A stretch of 64,000 bases of DNA from assembly GCF_001839655.2 (NCBI RefSeq), contig NZ_CP056087.1:3472001-3536000 (forward strand). Reading direction: 5' to 3'. This DNA comes from Pseudomonas argentinensis (GTDB lineage: Bacteria > Pseudomonadota > Gammaproteobacteria > Pseudomonadales > Pseudomonadaceae). The position numbers and the translations under genes are program-made. Positions 25,343 through 35,895 of the stretch are shown here, piece after piece. The notes under the pieces are model-generated. The model was not told the origin of the DNA. It saw only the letters and a program-made list of their open reading frames with translations, and ran no database searches. The stretch's first letter is position 1. Each line of letters begins with the position of its first letter.

Positions 25343-26746
25343 TCAACCTTGTGACGGCCGCAGGTTCCACGCCGCGAGCAGGGTCAGCGCGAACAGCGCG
25401 CCCATCAACCAGAAGCTCTGCTGGAAAGCCACCACCTCGGCGGGGAAGTCACCGCCCTCCTGGCGATGGCGCCACTCCAGGAAAAAGGTCAGCAGGTTCA
25501 CGCCGAAGGCCCCGCCCAGCTGCCGCACGAAGGTGATGGCGCCCGCGCCGTGGGGCACCTGCTCGCGATCGAGCGCATCCAGCGCACCGGTGGTCAGCGC
25601 CGGCAGCAGGATGCCCAGGCCGATCCGCCCGATACAGGCCCAGAAACACAGCACCAGGAAGGACGCGCCCGGCTGCAGCCAGCCAAGGCCGACCGAGGAC
25701 ACCACCAGCGCCAGCAGACCCGCGATCAACAGCACGGCCGTCGACAGATGGTCACTCAAGCGCCCGCCCATGAACGAGGCGACGCCCATCACCACCCCGG
25801 TCGGCAACAGCAGCAGGCCCGCCCAGCCTGCGCTGTAGCCCTCGATGGCCTGCACATGCAGGGGGATGATGTAGGTGGTGCCGTAAAGCCCCATGCCAAG
25901 GGCGAGTGCCACCCAGCTTGCCTTGCGAAAGCCGACGTGCCGCCACAGCGCCAGCGGCAGCAAGGGTCGGCTGCTGAAGCGGCTGCGCCACAGAAACCCG
26001 GCGATGGCCGCCAGACCGATCACGCCCGGTGCCCACACCCGCGGTTCGGCCCAGGCGAAACGCTGGGCCTCGGCCAGCGCGCCGAGCGTGGCGAACAGGC
26101 CGACGTTGAGCAGCATGAATGCCCAGAGGTCGAGAAACGGAGTATTGCGCTGACGCTCGCTGGGCATCAGGAACAACCCGGCCAGCATGGCCAGGAAACA
26201 CATGGGCAAGGGCAGCCAGAACACCGCATACCAGCCGAACATATCGACCAGGTAGCCGCCGATGGTCGGCCCCAGGGTGGGCGCGATCATCACCCCGAGC
26301 CCATAGGCGCCCAGCGCAGCGCCGCGACCGCCGCCAGCGAATACCCTGAAGATCAGCACCATGGCCAGCGGCTGGACGATGCCGGCGCACAGGCCCTGAA
26401 TGATGCGCAGGGTGATCAGTTGCCAGGCCGCGCTGGCGACCAGGGCAAGCACCGAGGTGACGATGAACACGGCCAGGCCGGCCTGCGCCGTGGCCCTGGC
26501 GCCAAAGCGGGCCTGGGCCCAGGCGGAGAGCAGCAGCCCCGAGGTCATCGCGGCGAGAAAACCGGTGGACAGCCACTGGGCCAGGGGGCGGCCGATGCGA
26601 AAGTCGGCCATGATCGCCGGCAGCGCGACGTTGACGCTGGTCGACGCCAGGATCATCGCCATGCTGCCGAGCATCAGCACCATCAGCAGGTAATTCGGAT
26701 AACGCGGCCCGTAACGTCTCTGCAGCAGAGACAGGTCCTGCATCAA
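25343..26746 (-). CDS. DHA2-type MFS drug efflux transporter
   Basis: A 467-residue major facilitator protein with about 14 membrane segments. It has the N-terminal STSVNVALPAIMADFRIG typical of the EmrB/QacA group and motif C (GLGVMIAPTLGPTIGGYLVD). Proton-driven export of toxic compounds is likely; the substrate is unknown. It overlaps the upstream MarR gene by four bases, the usual repressor-pump pair. It has no periplasmic adaptor gene beside it, so it may act without an EmrA partner. The next gene downstream (fimV) starts 236 bases on. Confidence 0.85.
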   Translation of the reverse strand: MMQDLSLLQRRYGPRYPNYLLMVLMLGSMAMILASTSVNVALPAIMADFRIGRPLAQWLSTGFLAAMTSGLLLSAWAQARFGARATAQAGLAVFIVTSVLALVASAAWQLITLRIIQGLCAGIVQPLAMVLIFRVFAGGGRGAALGAYGLGVMIAPTLGPTIGGYLVDMFGWYAVFWLPLPMCFLAMLAGLFLMPSERQRNTPFLDLWAFMLLNVGLFATLGALAEAQRFAWAEPRVWAPGVIGLAAIAGFLWRSRFSSRPLLPLALWRHVGFRKASWVALALGMGLYGTTYIIPLHVQAIEGYSAGWAGLLLLPTGVVMGVASFMGGRLSDHLSTAVLLIAGLLALVVSSVGLGWLQPGASFLVLCFWACIGRIGLGILLPALTTGALDALDREQVPHGAGAITFVRQLGGAFGVNLLTFFLEWRHRQEGGDFPAEVVAFQQSFWLMGALFALTLLAAWNLRPSQG

Positions 26747-27177
26747 CGCCGCTCCAGATTGCCCAGAATGCGTGCGTGCACCTGCTGGCAGCGGCGCAGG
26801 TCTTCCTGGTCGATGCCGGCAAACAACTCCTCACGCAGTTGCGTGGAAATCGCCTCGATCTTTTCGATCAGCGGCTTGGCGGGCGGACACAGGGCAATCT
26901 TCTTGGCGCGGCGATCTTCGGGTACCGCATGGCGCACCACCAGGCCCTGGGCTTCGAGGCTGTCGAGCAGCCGGGCCAGCGTCGGCCCTTCAACGCCGAC
27001 GCTCTGCGCCAGTTCGCGCTGGGTCGGCAGTTCGGCGAACCGGCCGATATGCAGCAGCACCAGCCAACGCGCCTGGGAAAGCCCCAGCCCAGCGAGTCGT
27101 CGATCCAGTTCTGCGCGCCAGGCACGGGACAATTGCGCCACTTGCATGGCGAAACGATGGGGTTCGTTCGGGGACAT
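26743..27177 (-). CDS. MarR family transcriptional regulator
   Basis: A 144-residue winged-helix regulator (AGLGLSQARWLVLLHIGRF, PTQRELAQSVGVEGPTLARLLDSLEAQGLVVRHAVPEDRRAKKIAL). The wing sequence with DRRAK is typical of MarR. It likely represses itself and the coupled efflux gene until a phenolic or drug ligand binds. The ATG before SPNEPHRF was chosen; an alternative TTG eight codons upstream would cover part of the operator. Confidence 0.85.
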   Translation of the reverse strand: MSPNEPHRFAMQVAQLSRAWRAELDRRLAGLGLSQARWLVLLHIGRFAELPTQRELAQSVGVEGPTLARLLDSLEAQGLVVRHAVPEDRRAKKIALCPPAKPLIEKIEAISTQLREELFAGIDQEDLRRCQQVHARILGNLERR

Positions 27178-27192
27178 GGAGGTCGCTCTTCG

Positions 27193-27223
27193 AATTATCA
27201 AAAACTAATTATTAGCGAGCTAA
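27193..27223. promoter_or_regulatory. Candidate MarR operator palindromes
   Basis: TTAGC-GA-GCTAA (27212-27223) is a palindrome, and AATTA-N8-TAATT (27193-27210) stands just beside it. Both lie within 50 bases upstream of the MarR start, the expected place for an autorepressor site overlapping the promoter. The local AT-richness contrasts with flanking coding DNA. Confidence 0.55.
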
Positions 27224-27287
27224 CCATAGCTTTTGGCAGAGAGCAAGATTGCCGTCGTAACCAGATACACCCCTGTCGCCCGTTCGA

Positions 27288-29411
<2,124 letters not shown>

Positions 29412-29591
29412 GTAGGGTCTCCGAATCAAGCGGGGCATTATACGCACCTGGGCCGCAAGGTGCGGCCTTGACACCGCTCTTTACCTGCAACTCTGGCTGC
29501 CTGCGCAGGTCTGCACTTGCACGGCAACGCAGATAGTTTTTCAACAGCCTGCTAGAATCCAGCCTCGTTTACTTCTCCAAGGTAGCCACCG

Positions 29592-30179
29592 ATGTCCTTC
29601 GCCGAGCAACTGTCCCGCCTGCAAGCCTTCCTCGATGCCGATGACCTGCACGAAGAGGCTCTGGACTATGTCGCCGCCCATGGCTACCTGACGGCCCTGT
29701 CCATCTGCCCGGAAAAGATCGAGCCGCGCGAGTGGATCGACGCCCTGTTCTCCGAGCCGCCGCATTACCGCAGTGACGAGGAGCGCGACGAGATCGAAGC
29801 CACCCTGATCCAGCTGCAGGCCCATATCGCCCGTCAGCTGGCCAGCGACGACGAGCCGGAAGTGCCGTGCGACCTGGACCTGGGCGACGAGCCGGACGAC
29901 TCCGACCTGCGCGGCTGGTGCATCGGCTTCATGGAAGGCGTGTTCCTGCGCGAGAGCGTCTGGTTCGACGACGCCGAAGACGAAGTCAGCGAGCTGCTGC
30001 TGCCGATCATGGTTGGCTCGGGCCTGTTCGACGAGCAACCGGAGTTCGCCGAGATCGCCCGCGACCGTGACCTGGTCGACAGCATGGTCGATCAGATTCC
30101 GGAGCTGCTGACCGCGCTGTTCCTGCTGTGCAACGCCCCCGACGAGAAGCCTGCGCTGCTCAAACCCCGCCCCCACTGA
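29592..30179 (+). CDS. UPF0149 / YecA family protein
   Basis: A 195-residue acidic protein of the YecA/YgfB family (LDADDLHEEALDYVAAHGYLTALSICPEKI, WCIGFMEGVFLRESVW). There is no C-terminal SEC-C zinc motif. The function is unknown; another family member in P. aeruginosa, YgfB, modulates ampDh3 expression. CAAGG precedes the ATG. The next gene starts 16 bases on, so the two form an operon. Confidence 0.85.
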   Translation: MSFAEQLSRLQAFLDADDLHEEALDYVAAHGYLTALSICPEKIEPREWIDALFSEPPHYRSDEERDEIEATLIQLQAHIARQLASDDEPEVPCDLDLGDEPDDSDLRGWCIGFMEGVFLRESVWFDDAEDEVSELLLPIMVGSGLFDEQPEFAEIARDRDLVDSMVDQIPELLTALFLLCNAPDEKPALLKPRPH

Positions 30180-30195
30180 TGGCGACGCCGTCGTC

Positions 30196-30597
30196 ATGGC
30201 GCGCGAACCCTTCGAAACCCGCAACCCGCTGCTGCGCTATTGCCTGCTGACCCTTGGCTGGCTGAGCGTGGCGCTGGGCGTGCTCGGCATCTTCCTGCCG
30301 CTGCTGCCCACCACCCCCTTCCTGCTGCTGGCCGCGGCGTGCTTCATGCGCAGCTCGAAGCGCTTCTACCTGTGGCTGGTGGAACACCCGCGCCTGGGCC
30401 CGTGGATCCGCGACTACCTGGCTGGCGAAGGCATCCCGCGCAAGGCCAAGGTCTACGCCATCGGCCTGATGTGGCTGAGCATCGGCCTCTCTTGCTGGCT
30501 GGTGCCGCTGATCTGGGCGCGACTGTTCATGCTGACCAGCGCCGTACTGGTCAGCCTGTATATCCTCAAGCAGAAGACCCTGCCGGATCGCCGCTGA
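30196..30597 (+). CDS. YbaN family (DUF454) inner membrane protein
   Basis: A 133-residue protein with the DUF454 signature LGVLGIFLPLLPTTPFLLLAAACFMRSSKRFY and RLGPWIRDYLAGEGIPRKAK, plus three or four membrane helices. The function is unknown. It follows the YecA gene at a 16-base gap and ends just before the repeat array. No terminator was identified before the array. Confidence 0.87.
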   Translation: MAREPFETRNPLLRYCLLTLGWLSVALGVLGIFLPLLPTTPFLLLAAACFMRSSKRFYLWLVEHPRLGPWIRDYLAGEGIPRKAKVYAIGLMWLSIGLSCWLVPLIWARLFMLTSAVLVSLYILKQKTLPDRR

Positions 30598-30702
30598 ACG
30601 GCCGCTAACCCTACGCCCGCAAAGCCAGTGTGGTGCCACAGATCAGATGGCGTATCCGAGCGATTGGGCCCATTGGTCGCTCAAAGGCAGAAGCGGCCGT
30701 TC

Positions 30703-31671
30703 CCCATGTAGGGTGGACAATGCTCTTTTTGTCCACCATGCGACCGCAGGGCGGTGGACGGGAGAAGCGTCGTCCACCCTACGCCTGATCCACTGTGGGA
30801 GCGGGCCATGCCCGCGAAAAATCACGGGCACGGCCCGTTCCCCATGTAGGGTGGACAACGCTCTTTTTGTCCACCATGCGACCGCAGGACGGTGGACGGG
30901 AGAAGCGTCGTCCACCCTACGCCTGATCCATTGTGGGAGCGGGCCATGCCCGCGAAAAATCACAGGCACGGCCCCGTTCCCCATGTAGGGTGGACAACGC
31001 TCTTTTTGTCCACCACGCGATCGCAGGGCGGTGGACGGGAGAAGCGTCGTCCACCCTACGCCTGATCCATTGTGGGAGCGGGCCATGCCCGCAAAAAATC
31101 ACGGGCACGGCCCCGTTCCCCATGTAGGGTGGACAACGCTCTTTTTGTCCACCACGCGACCGCAGGGCGGTGGACGGGAGAAGCGTCGTCCACCCTACGC
31201 CTGATCCACTGTGGGAGCGGGCCATGCCCGCGAAAAATCACGGGGCACGGCCCGTTCCCCATGTAGGGTGGACAACGCTCTTTTTGTCCACCATGCGATC
31301 GCAGGGCGGTGGACGGGAGAAGCGTCGTCCACCCTACGCCTGATCCATTGTGGGAGCGGGCCATGCCCGCGAAAAAACACGGGCACGGCCCGTTCCCCAT
31401 GTAGGGTGGACAATGCTCTTTTTGTCCACCATGCGATCGCAGGGCGGTGGACGGGAGAAGCGTCGTCCACCCTACGCCTGGTCCATTGTGGGAGCGGGCC
31501 ATGCCCGCGAAAAAACACGGGCACGGCCCGTTCCCCATGTAGGGTGGACAATGCTCTTTTTGTCCACCATGCGATCGCAGGGCGGTGGACGGGAGAAGCG
31601 TCGTCCACCCTACGCCTGGTCCATTGTGGGAGCGGGCCATGCCCGCGAAAAATCACGGGCACGGCCCGTTC
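30703..31671. repeat. Seven-copy tandem array of a 138-139 bp REP-containing unit
   Basis: Units begin CCCATGTAGGGTGGACAA at 30703, 30841, 30980, 31119, 31258, 31396 and 31534. Each holds two structures. Type A starts GTAGGGTGGAC and ends GTCCACCCTAC about 80 bases on, with inner GTCCACC and GGTGGAC copies. Type B is a REP, GGGAGCGGGCCATGCCCGCGA, with the hairpin ACGGGC-ACG-GCCCGT next to it. Copies differ at a handful of positions; the last two are nearly identical. Reading frames cross the array on both strands, but they only reflect repetition. The array separates the DUF454 gene from pap. Confidence 0.92.
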
Positions 31672-31870
31672 CCACGGGATAGGGTAATGGCCGCTCCCGC
31701 CACAGGGCTGCCACCCCAGATTACGATACCCCGCTCGCCGCGTCGGCCAGACCGCGACGCTAGGCGTTCCCACAGGTTCTACAGCACTTCAGGCGCTGGC
31801 AATCATCGAGAACCGTAACAGCAATGCCGGTTTGAACCGCTGAAACGCGCTCTAGCTTCAGAAAGCGCGC

Positions 31871-33364
31871 CTATCGCACGCTCCGCTCGAACGCCGCCTC
31901 CAGGGCATCGTTGAGGGTGCGCAGTACCTTGACCCGGGCGAACTGCTTGTCGTTGGCCTCGACCAATGTCCAAGGTGCCAGGCGGGTGCTGGTGCGGTCG
32001 ACCATATCGCCAACGGCCTCCCGGTACAGCGGCCACTTCTCACGGTTGCGCCAATCCTCCTCGGTGATCTTGAAACGCTTGACCGGGTTGTTCTCACGCT
32101 CGCGAAAGCGCAGCAGCTGGGTCTCTTCGTCGATGGCCAGCCAGAACTTCACCAGCACCACGCCGGCGTTGCTCAGCTGCTCCTCGAAGTCATTGATCTC
32201 GCCGTAGGCGCGCAGCCAGTCCTCGGGCGCGCAGAACCCCTCGACTCGCTCCACCAGCACCCGGCCATACCAGGAACGATCGAACACGGTGAACTTGCCG
32301 CGCGCCGGTATGTGCCGCCAGAAGCGCCACAGGTAGGGCTGCGCGCGCTCCTCGTCGGTTGGCGCCGCGACCGGTACGATGCGGTACTGACGCGGGTCCA
32401 GCGCTGCCGCCACACGGCGAATCGCCCCGCCCTTGCCGGCGGCATCATTGCCCTCGAACACCGCGACCAGGGCGTGGCGGCGCATGCGTTTGTCGCGCAT
32501 CAGCTGCGCCAGGCGCGCCTGTTCCCGGGTCAGCTGCTCGCGGTAATCGGCCTTGGCCAGGCTCAGGCCCATATCCAGGCTGTCGAGCAGGCTGCGCTGG
32601 TCGGTTCGCGTCATCAGCGGCGTGGTGTGCGGCAACGGTGCCCGCTCGGCGCTGCCGCGCAGCGCCGCCTGCAGGCCTTCGAGCAGGATGCGCCCGACCG
32701 TCAGGCTGCGGTAATTGGCATCGGCACCGGCGACGATGTACCAGGGTGCGTAATCCCGACTGGTGCGCCGCAGCACGTCTTCCCCAGCGCGCACGAACTT
32801 GTCGTAGGTCTTCGACTGCTGCCAGTCCAGGGGGCTCAGGCGCCAGCTGTGCAGTGGATCGTCCTGCAGGGTCTTGAGCCGGGTGAGCATCTGCTTCTTG
32901 GACAGGTGAAACCAGAACTTGAAGATCAGCGTGCCCTCGTTGCAGAGCATCTGCTCCAGGCCCAGCGCCCCGTCGATGGCGCCGTTGAGCTGATCCTTCT
33001 TCAGGTCGCCGTGCACCCGGCCCTGCAGCATCTGGCTGTACCAGTTGCCAAAGAAAATGCCGATGCGCCCCTTGGGCGGCAGCTGCCGCCAGTAACGCCA
33101 GGCAGGCGGTCGGGCCAGTTCCTCGTCGGTCTGCTGGTCGAAGGTGCTGACCTGGATGAGCCGGGGGTCCATCCACTCGTTGAGCAGCTTCACCGTCTCG
33201 CCCTTGCCTGCGCCCTCGACGCCATTGATCAGGATGATCACCCCATGGCGACCCTGCTCGCGCAGCGCGTACTGGACTTCGAGCAACGCTTCGCGCAGTA
33301 CCTGCTCTTCGGCAGCGAACGTGGCCTTGTCGATGACGTGGTCGATCTCGGCGGATTCGAACAT
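31871..33364 (-). CDS. pap: Polyphosphate:AMP phosphotransferase (PPK2 class II)
   Basis: A 497-residue protein with two PPK2 domains in tandem. The first has the Walker-like NGVEGAGKGETVKLLNEWMDPR and the second FEGNDAAGKGGAIRRVAAALDPR; each is followed by a lid (RPPAWRYWR, AQPYLWRFWR). This two-domain form is class II PPK2, which uses polyphosphate to make ADP from AMP. Both Walker lysines are present. The start is the ATG before FESAEIDHVIDK, with AGGAAGAGG upstream. Confidence 0.9.
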   Translation of the reverse strand: MFESAEIDHVIDKATFAAEEQVLREALLEVQYALREQGRHGVIILINGVEGAGKGETVKLLNEWMDPRLIQVSTFDQQTDEELARPPAWRYWRQLPPKGRIGIFFGNWYSQMLQGRVHGDLKKDQLNGAIDGALGLEQMLCNEGTLIFKFWFHLSKKQMLTRLKTLQDDPLHSWRLSPLDWQQSKTYDKFVRAGEDVLRRTSRDYAPWYIVAGADANYRSLTVGRILLEGLQAALRGSAERAPLPHTTPLMTRTDQRSLLDSLDMGLSLAKADYREQLTREQARLAQLMRDKRMRRHALVAVFEGNDAAGKGGAIRRVAAALDPRQYRIVPVAAPTDEERAQPYLWRFWRHIPARGKFTVFDRSWYGRVLVERVEGFCAPEDWLRAYGEINDFEEQLSNAGVVLVKFWLAIDEETQLLRFRERENNPVKRFKITEEDWRNREKWPLYREAVGDMVDRTSTRLAPWTLVEANDKQFARVKVLRTLNDALEAAFERSVR

Positions 33365-33525
33365 AAGCACCTCTTCCTGAACGGTGCATGCAGACTAGGG
33401 GCCGTTTACCGCTTCGCGCAAGGGACGGCGCTCGGGCTGCCCGGTCCGCTGCTGCAAACGGGCGCATCACGACCGCGCCTTGGCCCTGCTAGAATCGCCG
33501 CCCTGCTCGATACAGACCCTCGACA

Positions 33526-35484
33526 ATGGCCGATCAATACGCACAACTCGACTGGAACGAACAGGGCCAGCCCTCCTCGCGCCAGTATGGCGACGTCTAC
33601 TTTTCCCGGGAAAATGGCCTGGAAGAAACGCGCTACGTGTTTCTCGACAACAACGACCTGCCACGCCGCTTTGCCGCCCTGCCGCCGGGCGAGCAATTGG
33701 TGATCGGTGAAACCGGCTTTGGCACCGGGATGAATTTTCTCTGCGCCTGGCAATCGTTCGACGAGCAGGCACCCGCCGGCGCGCACCTGCATTTCGTCAG
33801 CGTGGAGAAGCACCCTCTCAACCAGGCGGATCTGCAGCGTGCCCTGGCGCTATGGCCCTCCCTGCAGCGCTACAGTCAGCAGTTGCTCGAGGCCTATCGC
33901 TGCCTGAACCCGGGCTTCCAGCGTCTGCTGTTCGACGATGGCCGGGTGGTGCTGACCCTGCTGATCGGCGATGCATTGGCCATGCTGCCGCAACTCGATG
34001 CGCGCATCGATGCCTGGTTTCTCGATGGCTTCGCGCCGTCGAAGAACCCCGAGATGTGGACACCGGAGCTGTTCGCGCAGTTGGCCAGGCTGAGCGCACC
34101 GGGCACCACGCTGGGCACCTTCACGGCCACCGGCTACGTGCGCCGTGCTCTGGTCGAAGCGGGCTTCGCCATGAAGCGGGTGCCGGGCCTCGGCAAGAAA
34201 TGGGAAGTGATGTGCGGCGCCTTCACCGGCTCTGCCAGCAATCAGACCAAGCCCTGGTTCGCGCGGCCGACTGATCACCCCTCAGAACGAAACGCCCTGG
34301 TGATCGGCGCCGGGCTGGCCGGCTGCGCCACGGCTGCGAGCCTGGCCAGACGCGGCTGGCAGGTCACGGTGCTGGAGCGCCATGGAGCCGCGGCCCAGGA
34401 AGCCTCGGGCAACCCCCAGGGCGTTCTCTACCTCAAGCTGTCCGCCCACGGCACCGCCCTGTCGCGGCTGATCGTCGATGGCTTCGGCTACACCAGGCGG
34501 CTGCTCGAGCGCCTGCACAAGGGCATGGACTGGGACGATTGCGGCGTGCTGCAACTGGCGTTCGACGAGCGCGAAGCCCAGCGCCAGGCCAGGCTTGCAG
34601 CCGCCTTCCCGCCCACGCTGCTCGTCCCACTGGATCGCCAGGAGGCCGAACGGCAGGCCGGTATCGCCCTGGCGAGCGGCGGCTTGTTCTATCCCGATGC
34701 CGGCTGGGTGCATCCGCCAGCGCTGTGCGCGCAGTTGCTCGATCATCCCGCAATTCGCATGCACGGCCACCAGGAGGCCCTGAGGCTTGAGCGTATCGAC
34801 GGCCAGTGGCAGGCACTGGGCAACGAGCAGGTACTGGCCGAGGCGCCAGTGGTGGTGATCTGCAGCGCGGCGGATACCCTGCGCTTCGAACAAAGCGCGC
34901 ACCTGCCGCTCAAGCGTATCCGCGGGCAGATCAGCCGACTGCCGGCGTCACAACGCAGCGCCGCGCTGAGCACCGTGGTCTGCGCCGAAGGCTATGTAGC
35001 GCCCCCGCGCCAGGGGGAGCACACCCTGGGCGCCAGCTTCAACTTCGACAGCGATGACCTGACGCCGAGCAGCGCCGAACACGCCAGCAACCTGGACCTG
35101 CTGCGGGAAATCTCAGGCGACCTGGCCGAGCGCCTCGAGGCCGATAAGCTCGACCCGGCCAAGCTGCGGGGCCGTGCCGCCTTTCGTTGCACCAGCCCGG
35201 ATTACCTGCCGATCATCGGCCCGCTGGCCGATGCCGAGCAGTTCGCGCAGGCCTATGCCGTGCTGGCCCGCGACGCCCGCCAGGTGCCGCCAGTGCCCTG
35301 CCCCTGGCAGCAAGGCCTGTACATCAACAGCGGCCACGGCTCCCGCGGGCTGATCACTGCGCCGCTATCCGGCGAACTGATCGCCGCCTGGCTGGAAAAC
35401 GAACCGCTACCCGTCCCCCGCGACGTTGCCGAAGGCTGCCATCCCAATCGCTTTATGCTGCGGCAGCTGATCCGCAAGGGATGA
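33526..35484 (+). CDS. mnmC: Bifunctional tRNA mnm5s2U biosynthesis protein MnmC
   Basis: A 652-residue fusion. Residues 1-235 are the SAM-dependent methyltransferase (IGETGFGTGMNFLCAW, DAWFLDGFAPSKNPEMW). Residues from about 258 form the FAD-dependent oxidase (VIGAGLAGCATAASLARRGWQVTVLE), ending with GHGSRGLITAPLSGELIAAW. The oxidase removes the carboxymethyl group from cmnm5U34 and the methylase makes mnm5U34 in tRNA. Both halves are intact. It diverges from pap. Confidence 0.93.
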   Translation: MADQYAQLDWNEQGQPSSRQYGDVYFSRENGLEETRYVFLDNNDLPRRFAALPPGEQLVIGETGFGTGMNFLCAWQSFDEQAPAGAHLHFVSVEKHPLNQADLQRALALWPSLQRYSQQLLEAYRCLNPGFQRLLFDDGRVVLTLLIGDALAMLPQLDARIDAWFLDGFAPSKNPEMWTPELFAQLARLSAPGTTLGTFTATGYVRRALVEAGFAMKRVPGLGKKWEVMCGAFTGSASNQTKPWFARPTDHPSERNALVIGAGLAGCATAASLARRGWQVTVLERHGAAAQEASGNPQGVLYLKLSAHGTALSRLIVDGFGYTRRLLERLHKGMDWDDCGVLQLAFDEREAQRQARLAAAFPPTLLVPLDRQEAERQAGIALASGGLFYPDAGWVHPPALCAQLLDHPAIRMHGHQEALRLERIDGQWQALGNEQVLAEAPVVVICSAADTLRFEQSAHLPLKRIRGQISRLPASQRSAALSTVVCAEGYVAPPRQGEHTLGASFNFDSDDLTPSSAEHASNLDLLREISGDLAERLEADKLDPAKLRGRAAFRCTSPDYLPIIGPLADAEQFAQAYAVLARDARQVPPVPCPWQQGLYINSGHGSRGLITAPLSGELIAAWLENEPLPVPRDVAEGCHPNRFMLRQLIRKG

Positions 35485-35895
35485 GTGAACACGACACACC
35501 GCTGCCGCCCGCGTTCTGTAAACACCTGCCTTGAGCAATTCGCGGGCATGGACTGGGCGTCCCCGCCCGCTCCCACAATCGACGCCTTGGCAGCGCTCTT
35601 TCGGACAGACACCATTCTTTTCTGTGGGAGCGGGCCACGCCGGCGAAGCGATTGCGGCCTCGCTGGGCAGCCAGGACCATCCTACTTCCGCCCATTTTAT
35701 TGAACGTTCGCCGCGCACGGAGACTCGAAAAAACTCGAGCCTGCTGCGCTGCCTCCCTGCACGCAGCAGCTTTTTCACTGCTCGATCGTCTCCGGCGCGC
35801 CCTGGAGCGCACTGGAACTCAGCACCGGTACAACACTGGTACGGACTGACGTTAAGGAGGAACAGAGCCCAGGAAGCATGCGGGCTTTATAGATT
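35485..35895. other. 411-bp intergenic region before asnO
   Basis: The first part holds a REP pair. The rest has an AT-poor stretch with no gene, GGTAC-AACACT-GGTAC, GGAGG at about 35855, and a hairpin-like AGCCC/GGGCT. Immediately before asnO, ATG-CGG-GCT-TTA-TAG (35878-35892) is a four-codon open frame preceded by AGGAAG; its stop lies three bases before the asnO ATG, in the same frame. It could be a leader controlling initiation. Confidence 0.55.
35541..35650. repeat. Inverted REP pair
   Basis: CGCGGGCATGGACTGGGCG...CCGCCCGCTCCCACA and TGTGGGAGCGGGCCACGCCG...GCGAAGCG face each other about 45 bases apart. The type-B hairpin is the same family as in the seven-copy array and at 14082. Confidence 0.75.

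Noticed and set aside
30643..31773. Long reading frames of 60-190 codons on both strands in the repeat array
   Set aside because: They are translations of the palindromic 139-bp unit, with the same peptides (GAGHAREK, VDNALFVHH) cycling; no ribosome sites or families.
35814..35850. Possible AlgU/sigma-E promoter before asnO (GGAACT near 35814)
   Set aside because: The -10 half matches poorly (TGGTA), so the claim is not supported without start-site data.
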